A stretch of DNA of 64,000 bases from contig NZ_JAQZAO010000004.1 in assembly GCF_028737315.1 (NCBI RefSeq), forward strand, positions 248,001 through 312,000. The letters run 5' to 3'. Each line of letters starts with the position of its first letter. The stretch's first letter is position 1. The notes beneath the pieces are model-generated. The model was not told the origin of the DNA and searched no databases. It was given only the letters and a program-made list of their open reading frames with translations. The translations under genes and the position numbers were made by a program. This DNA is from Actinomycetospora lemnae (GTDB taxonomy: Bacteria > Actinomycetota > Actinomycetes > Mycobacteriales > Pseudonocardiaceae). Shown piece by piece: positions 8,194 through 17,114 of the stretch.

Positions 8194-8619
8194 TCAGCGG
8201 CGGGTGAAGGCGGGGATGAGGACGGCGGCGACGGCGAGGTGGGCGATCATCAGCCCGATGCGGGTGGACGCCGTGGCCTCGACCAGGCCGATCGGGGTCA
8301 TCGAGACGGCCAGCACGCCGACGGCGATGAAGGTCCAGGCCGTCCGGCCCCACGAGGCAACCCGCTCGAGCACGGCCAGCAGCGCCCAGCCGAGCAGGGC
8401 GACGACGATCGTGGAGCCGACCGTGGCCGGGATGTCGACGCGGGCGGTGCCCTGGACGTCGGTGATCCAGTAGTCGGCGCCCAGCAGCGCGCCGATCCCC
8501 CAGCCGCCGAGGGCCGCGAGGCCGGCGCCGGCGACGGCGATCCCGCGGGTCCGGGCCCGCGAGGAGGTGCGGGTGACGGTGACGTCGGTGCCGGTGGCGG
8601 GGGCGCTGGTGACGGACAT
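8194..8619 (-). CDS. DUF6069-like small membrane protein
   Basis: 141 residues with four predicted membrane segments: about 27-48, 65-90, 95-115 and 120-138. A Thr/Ser-rich N-terminus is followed by a GIAVAGAGLAALGGWGIGALLG helix. Composition and four-helix layout match the actinobacterial DUF6069 family; function unknown. A GGAGGTCACC ribosome site sits directly before the ATG. Downstream of it on the same strand, 31 bp away, is the reductase gene, so the two may be cotranscribed. Confidence 0.7.
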   Translation of the reverse strand: MSVTSAPATGTDVTVTRTSSRARTRGIAVAGAGLAALGGWGIGALLGADYWITDVQGTARVDIPATVGSTIVVALLGWALLAVLERVASWGRTAWTFIAVGVLAVSMTPIGLVEATASTRIGLMIAHLAVAAVLIPAFTRR

Positions 8620-8703
8620 GGTGACCTCCGAGGGGCGGTGGGGCGGTTCTCGCCCCCAGGTCGAACGGGCGTCACCGCTTTCGACACGCCTCCCGGAAAA
8701 TCT

Positions 8704-9168
8704 TCACTCCGGTCCGCCGATGTCCTCCAGCCACGCCTCGGGGTGGTCGGCGGCGAAGCGCTGCATGAGCGCCGCGCAGTCCGGGTCGTCGAGCACGGTG
8801 ACCTCGACGCCCTGCTCGGCGAGCCAGGCGTGCTGGCCCCCGAAGTTCTCGGCCTCGCCGACCACCAGGCGCGGGATGCGGAACTGGCGGATGAGCCCCG
8901 CGCAGAACCAGCACGGCGAGAGCGTCGTGACCATCGTCGTGCCGCGGTAGTGCGGCCGGCGCCCGGCGGCGCGGAAGGCGGCCGTCTCGCCGTGGGTGGC
9001 GGGGTCGCCGTCCTGGATGCGCCGGTTGTGGCCGCGCCCCAGCAGCTCGCCGTCGGGACCGAAGAGGGCGGCGCCGACGGGGACACCGCCCGCCGCGGCC
9101 CCGGCGCGGGCCTCGTCGAGGGCGACGGCGAGCATGGCGGAGGGACTGATCGGAGCGGGGCTCGGCAC
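8704..9168 (-). CDS. Nucleoside deaminase (CDA/tRNA-adenosine deaminase fold)
   Basis: Zinc-dependent deaminase of the guanine/cytosine/TadA superfamily. Signature motifs are intact: THGETAAFRAAG (His and catalytic Glu, about residue 68) and SPCWFCAGLI (PCxxC zinc ligands, about residue 93). GTG at 9168 gives 154 residues; ATG at 9135 (MLAVALDEAR) gives 143 and fits the family N-terminus equally well. Substrate not assignable. Divergent from the Fpg/Nei gene with only 33 bp between starts. Confidence 0.85.
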   Translation of the reverse strand: MPSPAPISPSAMLAVALDEARAGAAAGGVPVGAALFGPDGELLGRGHNRRIQDGDPATHGETAAFRAAGRRPHYRGTTMVTTLSPCWFCAGLIRQFRIPRLVVGEAENFGGQHAWLAEQGVEVTVLDDPDCAALMQRFAADHPEAWLEDIGGPE

Positions 9169-9201
9169 GCCGCCCACGCTCCCACGCCGCAGAATGGCCC
9201 G

Positions 9202-10041
9202 GTGCCCGAGCTGCCCGAGGTCGAGAACGCGCGCCAGGTCGTCGAGAAGGCGCTGGACCGGGTGATCGCGGGCGTCGACGACTCCGACGAGTACGTCTGC
9301 CGCCCCCACCACCCCGGCGAGATCGACCAGGCGCTCAAGGGTGGACGCCTCGTCGCGGCGCACCGGCGCGGCAAGACCATGTGGTGCGACACCGTGACCG
9401 CCGACGGCGAGGAGGGCCCGCACCTCGGCATCCACCTCGGCATGGGCGGGCGCATCTTCGTCACCGGCCCGACCGGTGACGAGGACTCCAGCCTCTACGC
9501 CGGCGGGGACCCGCACGTCGGGGGCATGCCGAAGAAGCCCGGCGAGCGGCCCGACAAGCCGGAGTGGGACCGGGTCCGGATCACGTTCGACGACGGCGGC
9601 GAGCTGCGGCTGTTCGACAAGCGCCGCCTGGGCCGCGTGCACCTCGAGCCCGACGTCGACGCCCTCGGACCCGACGCCGCCGAGATCTCCCGCGACGACT
9701 TCCGTGCCCGCGTCGGCAAGGGCACCGCCCCGATCAAGGCGCGCCTGCTCGACCAGTCGGTGCTCGCGGGCGTCGGCAACCTCCTCGCGGACCAGACCCT
9801 GTGGCAGGCGCGCCTGAGCCCGGCCCGACCCGCGGGCGACCTCTCGACCGAGGAGCTCGACGCCCTGCGCCGCGAGCTGCGCCGGGCGACCCGCAGCGCG
9901 ATCGAGAAGGGCGGCGTGCACACCGGCGAGGTCATCGCCCACCGCGGCAAGGACGAGACGTGTCCGCGGTGCGGCGCCCCGATGGAGCGAGGCACGATCG
10001 GGGGACGCACCACCTGGTGGTGCAGCGCTGAGCAAGAGTGA
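9202..10041 (+). CDS. Fpg/Nei family DNA glycosylase/AP lyase
   Basis: Base-excision repair enzyme. GTG start at 9202 gives PELPEVE, placing the catalytic N-terminal Pro and Glu correctly after removal of the first residue. The beta-hairpin Lys is in HRRGKTMW (about residue 59). The helix-two-turn-helix region is around APIKARLLDQSVLAGVGNLLADQTLW, and the C-terminal zinc finger begins CPRCGAP. The last metal ligand is missing: where Fpg has a second CxxC pair, this protein ends TWWCSAEQE, so only three Cys remain. 279 residues. Lesion preference (8-oxoG or oxidized pyrimidine) is not determinable. Confidence 0.88.
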   Translation: MPELPEVENARQVVEKALDRVIAGVDDSDEYVCRPHHPGEIDQALKGGRLVAAHRRGKTMWCDTVTADGEEGPHLGIHLGMGGRIFVTGPTGDEDSSLYAGGDPHVGGMPKKPGERPDKPEWDRVRITFDDGGELRLFDKRRLGRVHLEPDVDALGPDAAEISRDDFRARVGKGTAPIKARLLDQSVLAGVGNLLADQTLWQARLSPARPAGDLSTEELDALRRELRRATRSAIEKGGVHTGEVIAHRGKDETCPRCGAPMERGTIGGRTTWWCSAEQE

Positions 10042-10113
10042 CGCCACGCTGAGCGACCATGCTCCGCGTCACATATAGGCCGAACGAGTGATCTCACGCG
10101 AAAGTGGCGTCAC
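10038..10113. terminator. Long inverted repeat after the glycosylase gene
   Basis: Arms GTGACGCCAC (10038-10047) and GTGGCGTCAC (10104-10113) match perfectly. The left arm contains the glycosylase stop codon; the loop contains CATATAGGCC. This probably ends transcription, and it argues that the next gene starts downstream of 10113 and not at the GTG at 10088. Confidence 0.55.
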
Positions 10114-10141
10114 CGAGCGCTACTTCGGGCTTCTTTCGATC

Positions 10142-10870
10142 GTGCACAACCCAGCGCCCCGGCATCGCCGTCGCCGATCCTCGCCGCTCGCCGTCCTCCA
10201 GGACACCGTGCGGGCCTCGCGGGTGGACCTCGCCCTCGCCGCAGCGTTCGCCCTCGGGACACTCCCGGGTGCCGTGCTGCTCCTCGTGACCTGGCTGCCC
10301 GGCAGCTCCCTCCTCGGGCTCGCGCTGCTCCTGCCCGGAGCGGTCGCCGTCGGCGGCGAGCGCCTCAGCCGCCGGCCCGCGGGCCCCGACATCCACGACC
10401 GCCAGCTCGACCACATCGTCGCGGCCCTCGTGGCCGTCGCCGCGCTGACGCTCGTCGCCGCCGGGCTCGCGGCCGGCGGGACCACGCAGCGCTCCGCCCT
10501 CGTCCTCGCGACGCCGCTCTTCGCCGTCGGGCTCATCGCCGTCCTGCACGGCTCCCGACGGCTCTGGCAGCTGCGCGCCGCCCCGCTCCTGCTGCTCCTC
10601 GCGTGGCCCGCGCCGTGGGAGGTCGCCCTGTCCCGGATGGCCGCGCGGGTGGGGCGGGAGGACCTGGCGGTCGCGGTGACCGCCCTGGTCGTGGCCCTGC
10701 TCGTCGTGCTGCTCGTCGTGCCGCGCCGCCGCGCGGCGGCCGGGCGGGTCGCGCCGCCGGCCCCCGCCCGCGAGGCCCTCGCCCTCGTGGTGGCCCAGGG
10801 TGAGCCCGCCACGGTCACGCTGCCCCTGCCGGCCGCTGAGCCCGCCGCCGACGCGAGGGCCGCGGCGTGA
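10142..10870 (+). CDS. Exosortase-like polytopic membrane protein, lacking the catalytic half
   Basis: About 242 residues, five or six membrane helices and an Ala/Pro-rich tail. The segment HDRQLDHIVAALVAVAALT followed by LRAAPLLLLLAWPAPWEV (about residue 150) resembles the N-terminal part of exosortase/archaeosortase (EpsH) proteins, including the Pro-x-Pro turn after a hydrophobic helix. The protein ends before the place where the catalytic Cys, Arg and His would lie, and it contains no Cys. The resemblance is remote and judged by eye. First gene of a tightly overlapping cassette with two glycosyltransferases (GTGA overlap). The start is uncertain: GTG at 10088 or 10142. Confidence 0.55.
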   Translation: MHNPAPRHRRRRSSPLAVLQDTVRASRVDLALAAAFALGTLPGAVLLLVTWLPGSSLLGLALLLPGAVAVGGERLSRRPAGPDIHDRQLDHIVAALVAVAALTLVAAGLAAGGTTQRSALVLATPLFAVGLIAVLHGSRRLWQLRAAPLLLLLAWPAPWEVALSRMAARVGREDLAVAVTALVVALLVVLLVVPRRRAAAGRVAPPAPAREALALVVAQGEPATVTLPLPAAEPAADARAAA

Positions 10871-12357
10871 CCGGCCCGACCATTGCCGCCCGCTACGCCG
10901 TCGCGCGGCACACGAGCCCCGCCGACCAGCTCGCGCTCGCCGCGGACGGGTTCGCCGACGCCCACCCCGAGCTCTCCGCCCGTCCCCGGCCGGCGCGCCA
11001 CCGCGGACGCGCGGTGACCCTCGCCGTGCTGGCCGTGGCCGGGGTGTGCCTCGTCGTGTGGCCGGCGACGGTCGCCGCGACCTTCGTCGGGGTCTTCGTG
11101 CTGCTGCACTGCGCGACGACGCTGCACCGCCTCGAGCTCATCCGCCGCGCCGTGGCCGACGACCCGACGGTCACGGTCAGCGACGAGGACGCCCGGGCCG
11201 TCCCGGACGCGGCGCTGCCGCACTACACGGTGCTGGTGCCGGCCTACCGCGAGCCCGAGGTCATCGCCCGGGTCGTCGCGGGGATGACCGCGCTGGAGTA
11301 CCCCGCGGACCGGCTGGAGGTCATGCTGCTGCTCGAGGCCGACGACACCGAGACCCTCGCCGCCGCCCGGGCCGCGCTCGGCGGCGAGCGGCGGGGACCG
11401 ATCGCGGTCGTCGAGGTCCCGCCCGGCGAGCCGCGCACGAAGCCGAAGGCCTGCAACATCGGCCTGCTGCGCTCGCGCGGTCAGCTGGTGACGATCTTCG
11501 ACGCGGAGGACCGGCCGGAGCCGCTGCAGCTGCGCCGCGCGGTGGTCGCGTTCGCGCGTCTCGGCCCGCGCGTGGCGTGCCTCCAGGCCCGGCTGAGCTA
11601 CCACAACGCCGAGCAGAACCTGCTGACCCGCTGGTTCACCGTCGAGTACGACACGTGGTTCCGCTGGCTGCTCCCCGGGCTCATGGCCACCGGCGCGCCC
11701 ATCCCGCTGGGCGGCACGTCCAACCACATCCGGCGCGAGGCCCTCGTGGCGGTCGGCGGCTGGGACCCGTGGAACGTCACCGAGGACGCCGACCTCGGCC
11801 TGCGCCTGGCCCGCTGCGGCTACGAGGTCGCGATGCTCGGCAGCACCACCGAGGAGGAGGCCAACTCCGACGCCATCAACTGGGTCAAGCAGCGGTCCCG
11901 CTGGTACAAGGGCTACCTCCAGAGCTTCGCGGTGCACGTGCGGCACCCCGTGGCGCTGACCCGCGAGATCGGGGTCCGCGGCCTCGTCGGCCTCGTGCTC
12001 TTCGTCGCCGCGACGCCCGTGCTCGCCATGGTCAACCCGCTGTTCTGGGGCCTGACCGCCCTGTGGATCCTCGCCCGCCCCCCGGCCGTCGCGGCGGCGT
12101 TCCCGCCGCTCGTCTACTACCCGGGGCTCGCGGTGTGGATGGTGGGCGGCCTCGCCGCGATCGTCGCCGGCGTCGCCAACGCCCGCGCGGCCGGCAAGCC
12201 CCACCTCGCCGCCGCGGCGCTCGTCTCGCCCCTGTACTGGGTCCTCATGTCGCTCGCCGCGATCAAGGCGGGGGTGCAGCTGGTCGCCGCGCCCTCGTAC
12301 TGGGAGAAGACCACCCACGGCCTCGACGTCACGCCCGAGAAGGAGGTGGCGGCGTGA
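10867..12357 (+). CDS. Membrane GT2 glycosyltransferase (cellulose-synthase-like)
   Basis: 496-residue processive-type family 2 glycosyltransferase. Two N-terminal membrane helices (about 50-90) are followed by a cytoplasmic GT-A domain with VLVPAYREPEVI, LLLEADD, FDAEDRPEP (DxD-type metal site), TEDADLGLR (TED base) and QRSRWYKGYLQSF (QxxRW acceptor motif), then three or four C-terminal helices. All catalytic motifs are present, so it is probably active, transferring sugar from a nucleotide donor and perhaps extruding the product. GTG overlaps the previous stop, and its own stop overlaps the next gene: a coupled three-gene unit. Confidence 0.9.
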   Translation: MTGPTIAARYAVARHTSPADQLALAADGFADAHPELSARPRPARHRGRAVTLAVLAVAGVCLVVWPATVAATFVGVFVLLHCATTLHRLELIRRAVADDPTVTVSDEDARAVPDAALPHYTVLVPAYREPEVIARVVAGMTALEYPADRLEVMLLLEADDTETLAAARAALGGERRGPIAVVEVPPGEPRTKPKACNIGLLRSRGQLVTIFDAEDRPEPLQLRRAVVAFARLGPRVACLQARLSYHNAEQNLLTRWFTVEYDTWFRWLLPGLMATGAPIPLGGTSNHIRREALVAVGGWDPWNVTEDADLGLRLARCGYEVAMLGSTTEEEANSDAINWVKQRSRWYKGYLQSFAVHVRHPVALTREIGVRGLVGLVLFVAATPVLAMVNPLFWGLTALWILARPPAVAAAFPPLVYYPGLAVWMVGGLAAIVAGVANARAAGKPHLAAAALVSPLYWVLMSLAAIKAGVQLVAAPSYWEKTTHGLDVTPEKEVAA

Positions 12358-14060
12358 CCGACGTCGCGACCCGCCCGTTCCTGCCCGGCGCCCTGCCCCC
12401 GGCGCCCCGCACACGCCGGCCCCGGCGTCGCCCCACCGCCGCCGTCGGGTGGTTCGTCGGCGCCCTCGTGCTCTACGTCGCCGCCGGCGCCGTGCTCGTC
12501 CTGGTCCACGACGGGGTCATGGAGGACGCCCTCGCGCGGGTGTCCGCGGCCTCGTCGGTGTGGTCGTCGAGCGACCCCAAGCTCGCCGCGATCGGCTACG
12601 TGTGGACCCCGCTGCCCGCCCTGCTCATGGTGCCGTTCGCGCCGCTGCGCGTGCTGTGGCCGGCGCTGGTGTCCCAGGGCTGGCTCGCGGCGCTGCTGTC
12701 CGCCGTCGCGAGCGCCGCCGCGGTGGCCACGACCTGGGGGCTCCTGGGCGACCTGCGGGTCCGTCCGCTCCCGCGCGTGCTCACGACGCTGCTGTTCGCC
12801 CTGTCGCCGATGGTGCTGCTCTACGCCGGCAACGGGATGACCGAGGCGCTGCTCGTCGCGTTCCTGCTCGCCGCGGCCCGCCGCCTGCTCGCGTGGGTGC
12901 GCGATGGCGAGACCACGGCGCTGGTGGCCGCGGGGCTCTACCTCGCCCTGGGCTACCTCGCCCGCTACGAGGCGCTGGTGGCCACCCTGGGCGCCGCCGT
13001 GCTGGTCGCCGTGGTCAGCGCGCGCCGCACCGGCACCCTGCGCCGCCCGGCGCGTCGCCGGGACGCGGTCCTCGTCGACGTCGGGCTCGTGGCCGGGCCG
13101 CCGGCGGCCGCGTTCGTGCTCTGGGCCGTCGTGAGCTGGCTGGTGGTGGGCTCGCCGTTCGAGCAGTTCACGTCCGCCTACGGCAACGCGGCCCTGCTCG
13201 CGGGTGCCGACGCGGCCGCGGTGTCGATCGCCGTCCCCGCCCGTCAGCTGACGTGGCTCGCGCCCGCGCTCCTGCCCCTGCTGGCCCTGGTCCTCGCCCG
13301 GGCGCTGGGGCGGGCGCCCCGGGGCCGCGCCCTCGCCCGGCTCGCCGTGCCCGTCGCCCTGTTCGGCTCCGTGCTGGCGTTCGAGTGGGCGACCTACCTG
13401 TCCGGGAACCTCTTCGGCTTCCTGCGCTACCAGATCACCGCCATCCCGCTGGTGGTCGTGCTGCTCGGCCTGCTGCTGGCCCGCGAGAGCAGCGAGGGCG
13501 GCGAGGGCAGCACGGGCGACGCCGTGCCGGGCCGGGCGTCCGCCGTCCTGCGGGCCGCCACGGGCGCGCTGGTCGTCGTGGCGGTGCTCGGTGCGGGCAT
13601 CGCCACCTCGGCGCGGGCGATGGTCGCCGAGCCGGTGGACGCGACGCAGGAGTACCACCGCGTCGCCCCGCTGGTCGGCGCGCCGAGCGCGGAGTCCGCC
13701 CTGGGCATGTGGGCCTCCGACCGGGAGGTCGCCGAGCGCGTCGACGCGATGGACCTCCCGCCCGCCAGCGTGCTCGTCGACGCCGGCAGCGGCTTCGCCG
13801 TCGTCGCGGCGAGCCGGCACCCCGAGCGGTTCCTCATCACCTCCGACGACGGCTTCGCGGCGGCGCTCGCCGATCCGCCGTCGCACGGCATCCGCGTGGT
13901 GCTGCGCTCGGAGGGCGGCGGCGTCGACGCGGTCCGGGAGCGCTGGGCCTCCCTCGGCACGCCCGGGGGACCGGCGTGGGCCCGGTCGCTCGGACCGGTG
14001 GCCCCGGCCACCCCGTTCTCGCCCACGTGGACGCTGTGGGAGGTGATCGGGCGCCCGTGA
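12354..14060 (+). CDS. GT39/ArnT-like membrane glycosyltransferase
   Basis: 568 residues with about ten membrane helices from residue 30 to 410, then an extracytoplasmic C-terminal domain. The first external loop carries acidic and aromatic residues (SDPKLAAIGYVWTPLPAL, about 77-94), and NGMTEALLVAFLLA and YLARYEALVATLGA are typical of dolichyl-phosphate-mannose-type GT-C enzymes. It probably uses a polyprenyl-phosphate sugar donor outside the membrane. A linker with SSEGGEGS splits the last helices. The neighbouring GT2 may make or supply the glycan; the acceptor is unknown. Confidence 0.8.
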   Translation: MTDVATRPFLPGALPPAPRTRRPRRRPTAAVGWFVGALVLYVAAGAVLVLVHDGVMEDALARVSAASSVWSSSDPKLAAIGYVWTPLPALLMVPFAPLRVLWPALVSQGWLAALLSAVASAAAVATTWGLLGDLRVRPLPRVLTTLLFALSPMVLLYAGNGMTEALLVAFLLAAARRLLAWVRDGETTALVAAGLYLALGYLARYEALVATLGAAVLVAVVSARRTGTLRRPARRRDAVLVDVGLVAGPPAAAFVLWAVVSWLVVGSPFEQFTSAYGNAALLAGADAAAVSIAVPARQLTWLAPALLPLLALVLARALGRAPRGRALARLAVPVALFGSVLAFEWATYLSGNLFGFLRYQITAIPLVVVLLGLLLARESSEGGEGSTGDAVPGRASAVLRAATGALVVVAVLGAGIATSARAMVAEPVDATQEYHRVAPLVGAPSAESALGMWASDREVAERVDAMDLPPASVLVDAGSGFAVVAASRHPERFLITSDDGFAAALADPPSHGIRVVLRSEGGGVDAVRERWASLGTPGGPAWARSLGPVAPATPFSPTWTLWEVIGRP

Positions 14061-14083
14061 GCGGCGGCACCCGACTACGGCGC

Positions 14084-14099
14084 TCTACCCACGGGTAGA
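14084..14099. terminator. Short hairpin in the leader of gdhA
   Basis: TCTACCC-AC-GGGTAGA is a perfect 7-bp inverted repeat between the glycosyltransferase stop and gdhA. It is followed by three ACCGC units (about 14100-14116). It could be a weak terminator or an operator; the 2-nt loop favours a protein site. Confidence 0.35.
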
Positions 14100-14143
14100 A
14101 CCGCACCGCACCGCACGGGACGACGACGTACCGGAGGACCTCG

Positions 14144-15502
14144 ATGGCGCACGGGCAGGATGCCGAGCCGGACATGCCGGAGGCGGTGCGCGATGTGTGG
14201 CGCGACGTGCTGCGCCGCGACCCGCACCAGGAGTTCTTCCACTCCGACGTCCGCGGGGTTCTGCGCAGCATCGCGCCGGCGCTCGTCGAGCACCCGGAGT
14301 ACACCGACGTCGTCGGGCGGCTCTGCGAGCCCGAGCGGGTCGTCGTGTTCCGGGTCCCGTGGACCGACGACGCCGGCCGGGTGCGGGTCAACCGCGGGTT
14401 CCGCGTCCAGTTCAACTCCGCGCTCGGGCCCTACAAGGGCGGGCTGCGCTTCGCGCCGTCGGTCGACCTCGACGTGATCAAGTTCCTCGGTTTCGAGCAG
14501 GTGTTCAAGAACGCCCTGACCGGCCAGGACATCGGCGGGGGCAAGGGCGGGGCGGACGTCGACCCGAAGACGCTCTCGACGGGCGAGCTCATGCGGTTCT
14601 GCCAGTCGTTCGCCACGGAGCTGGTGTGCCACGTCGGCGCCGCGGTGGACGTCCCGGCCGGCGACATGGGCGTCGGGTCCCGCGAGATCGGCTGGATCTA
14701 CGGGCAGTACCAGCGCCTCATCGGCTACCACGAGCCCGGCGCGTTCACCGGCAAGCCGGCGGTGCTCGGTGGCTCGGCGCTGCGGCCGGAGGCCACCGGG
14801 TTCGGCACCGTCTACTTCACCCAGCGCATGCTCGCCGAGCAGGGCAAGGACCTCGACGGCGCCCGGGTCGTCGTCTCGGGCAGCGGCAACGTCGCGCTCT
14901 TCGCGATGGAGAAGGTGATCGCCGCGGGCGGCACCGTCGTCGGCTGCTCGGACTCGCGCGGCTCGGTGTCCGAGCCCGACGGCGTCGACGTCGACGCGCT
15001 GCGCGAGGTCAAGGGCCAGGGCGGCTCGGTCGCCGACTACGCCGAGAAGCGCTCCGGGGCGACCTCGGGGTCGGGCTCGGCGTTCCTGCTCGAGTGCGAC
15101 GTCGCGCTGCCCTGCGCCACGCAGAACGAGATCGGCGAGGACGAGGCCCGCGCGCTGGTCGACCACGGCTGCTGGGTGGTGGCCGAGGGCGCCAACGGCC
15201 CGGTGCGTCCGGAGGCGCGCGAGGTCCTGCGCGCGGCCGGCGTCGGCTTCGGGCCCGGCAAGGCCGCCAACGCGGGCGGCGTCGCGGTGTCGGCGCTGGA
15301 GATGCAGCAGAACGCGGGCCGCGAGCGGTGGACCGCCGAGGACGTCGACGCGCGCCTGTCGGCGATCATGTCCGACGCCTACGACCGGGTGCGCGACGCC
15401 GGCGAGCGCTACCACGGCGACCCCACCGACCTGGAGAACGGCGCGAACGCGGCGGGGTTCCTGCGGGTCGCGGAGGCGATGACGAGCCTGGGCGTCGTGT
15501 AG
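14144..15502 (+). CDS. gdhA: NADP-type glutamate dehydrogenase
   Basis: Reductive amination of 2-oxoglutarate to glutamate. 452 residues, the usual size of the hexameric bacterial enzyme. Substrate site PYKGGLRF with KFLGFEQVFKNALTG, the catalytic-lysine region GGGKGG (about residue 128), PAGDMGVG, the dinucleotide motif VVVSGSGNVALFA (about residue 242) and the C-terminal GPGKAANAGGVAVSALEM are all present. Good ribosome site (GGAGGACCTCG) before the ATG. Biosynthetic ammonium-assimilating role expected. Confidence 0.96.
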   Translation: MAHGQDAEPDMPEAVRDVWRDVLRRDPHQEFFHSDVRGVLRSIAPALVEHPEYTDVVGRLCEPERVVVFRVPWTDDAGRVRVNRGFRVQFNSALGPYKGGLRFAPSVDLDVIKFLGFEQVFKNALTGQDIGGGKGGADVDPKTLSTGELMRFCQSFATELVCHVGAAVDVPAGDMGVGSREIGWIYGQYQRLIGYHEPGAFTGKPAVLGGSALRPEATGFGTVYFTQRMLAEQGKDLDGARVVVSGSGNVALFAMEKVIAAGGTVVGCSDSRGSVSEPDGVDVDALREVKGQGGSVADYAEKRSGATSGSGSAFLLECDVALPCATQNEIGEDEARALVDHGCWVVAEGANGPVRPEAREVLRAAGVGFGPGKAANAGGVAVSALEMQQNAGRERWTAEDVDARLSAIMSDAYDRVRDAGERYHGDPTDLENGANAAGFLRVAEAMTSLGVV

Positions 15503-15524
15503 GTCGATCGGGTAGACCAGGCGC

Positions 15525-17093
15525 ATGCACAGCGCCGGCCACAGTGTCGAGGCCTCGGTCACCCCCGCCCCGTTCAGCTTCACCGAGCTGACCCCGACGG
15601 CGTTCCTCGACCGGTCCGCGCACGCGTTCGCCACCCGGGACGCGATCGTCGACGGCGGGCAGCGCTTCACCTACGCCGAGTTCGGCGCGCGGTCGCGGCG
15701 GCTGGCGGGCGCGCTGCACCAGCTGGGCGTCGAGCCGGGCGACCGCGTCGCCGCCCTCGCCACCAACAGCCACGTCATGCTCGAGTGCCACCACGGCGTG
15801 CCCTACGCCGGCGCGGTGCTCGTGCCGCTGAACACCCGGCTCTCGGTCGACGAGATGGTCCACATCGTCGAGCACTCCGGGGCGCGGCTGCTCATCGCGA
15901 CCCGCGAGCTCGTCGCGAACGCCCGCGCGGTGGCCGAGCGGACCGGCATCGACCTCGTCGAGGAGGGCGAGCGCTACGAGTCCCTGGTCGCGGACGCCCC
16001 CGAGCGCGTCGTGCCCGTCGCCGACGAGCGCGGCCTGCTCGCGATCAACTACACGTCGGGCACCACCGGGCGCCCCAAGGGCGTCATGTACCACCACCGC
16101 GGCGCGAACCTCCAGGCGCTCGCGATGGCCTTCCACATGCGCCTGCAGCCGGCGTCGCGCTACCTGTGGACGCTGCCGATGTTCCACTGCGACGGCTGGT
16201 GCTTCCCCTGGGCGGTCACCGCCGCGGGCGGGCTGCACGTGTGCCTGCGCGTGATCGACGCCGAGGAGATCTGGCGCCTGATCCGCAGCGAGGGCGTCAC
16301 CCACTACTGCGCCGCGCCGACGGTGCTGACGATGATCGCCCACGCCGAGGCGGCGAAGGAGGGCCCGGCGCCGGAGCGGGTCACGGTCGCGACCGGCGGC
16401 GCCCCGCCGTCGCCGACGCTGCTGGCGCGCATGGACGAGCTCGGGATGTCGATCACGCACCTCTACGGCCTGACCGAGACGTACGGGCCCGCCAGCGTCA
16501 ACGACTGGCACCCGGAGTGGGACGACCTCGACGCGAGCGAGCAGGCGCGGCTCAAGGCGCGCCAGGGCGTCGGGAACGTCGTTGCTCAGCGCCTGCGGGT
16601 GATCGACGAGCAGACCTGGCAGGAGGTCCCGTCCGACGGCGAGACGCTCGGCGAGCTCGTGCTGCGCGGCAACGACGTCATGCTCGGCTACTACCGCGAC
16701 CCCGAGGCCACCGCGGAGGTCGACGCGGACGGCTGGTTCCGCACCGGCGACCTGGGCGTCGTCCACCCCGACGGCTACGTCGAGATCCGCGACCGGAGCA
16801 AGGACGTCATCATCTCCGGCGGGGAGAACATCGCGTCGGTCGAGGTCGAGCGCGTCCTCGACAGCCACCCGGCCGTGATCGAGTCGGCCGTCGTCGGCGC
16901 GCCCGACGAGCGGTGGGGCGAGGTGCCGGTCGCGTACGTGACGGTCTCGCAGGAGGTCGACCCCGAGGAGCTGGTCGAGCACGTCCGGGTCCACCTGGCC
17001 CGGTTCAAGGCGCCGAAGCGGATCGTGTTCGGCGAGCTGCCGAAGACCTCGACCGGGAAGATCCAGAAGAACGTGCTCCGCGACCAGGAGTGA
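15525..17093 (+). CDS. Acyl-CoA synthetase (AMP-binding)
   Basis: 522 residues of the medium/long-chain acyl-CoA synthetase group. NYTSGTTGRPKGVMYHHRG (about residue 172), LYGLTETYGPASV (about 315), FRTGDLGVVHPDGYVEIRDRSKD, IISGGENIASVEVE and the terminal LPKTSTGKIQKNVLR with the catalytic lysine are all present. The QRLRVID and LKARQGVGN region matches the subgroup often annotated as long-chain-fatty-acid ligase FadD. No ribosome site is visible; GGTAGACC lies 6-7 bases before the ATG, so a leaderless transcript is possible. The S9 peptidase follows after 21 bp. Confidence 0.92.
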   Translation: MHSAGHSVEASVTPAPFSFTELTPTAFLDRSAHAFATRDAIVDGGQRFTYAEFGARSRRLAGALHQLGVEPGDRVAALATNSHVMLECHHGVPYAGAVLVPLNTRLSVDEMVHIVEHSGARLLIATRELVANARAVAERTGIDLVEEGERYESLVADAPERVVPVADERGLLAINYTSGTTGRPKGVMYHHRGANLQALAMAFHMRLQPASRYLWTLPMFHCDGWCFPWAVTAAGGLHVCLRVIDAEEIWRLIRSEGVTHYCAAPTVLTMIAHAEAAKEGPAPERVTVATGGAPPSPTLLARMDELGMSITHLYGLTETYGPASVNDWHPEWDDLDASEQARLKARQGVGNVVAQRLRVIDEQTWQEVPSDGETLGELVLRGNDVMLGYYRDPEATAEVDADGWFRTGDLGVVHPDGYVEIRDRSKDVIISGGENIASVEVERVLDSHPAVIESAVVGAPDERWGEVPVAYVTVSQEVDPEELVEHVRVHLARFKAPKRIVFGELPKTSTGKIQKNVLRDQE

Positions 17094-17114
17094 TCGACGC
17101 CTACGGTGACGGGC

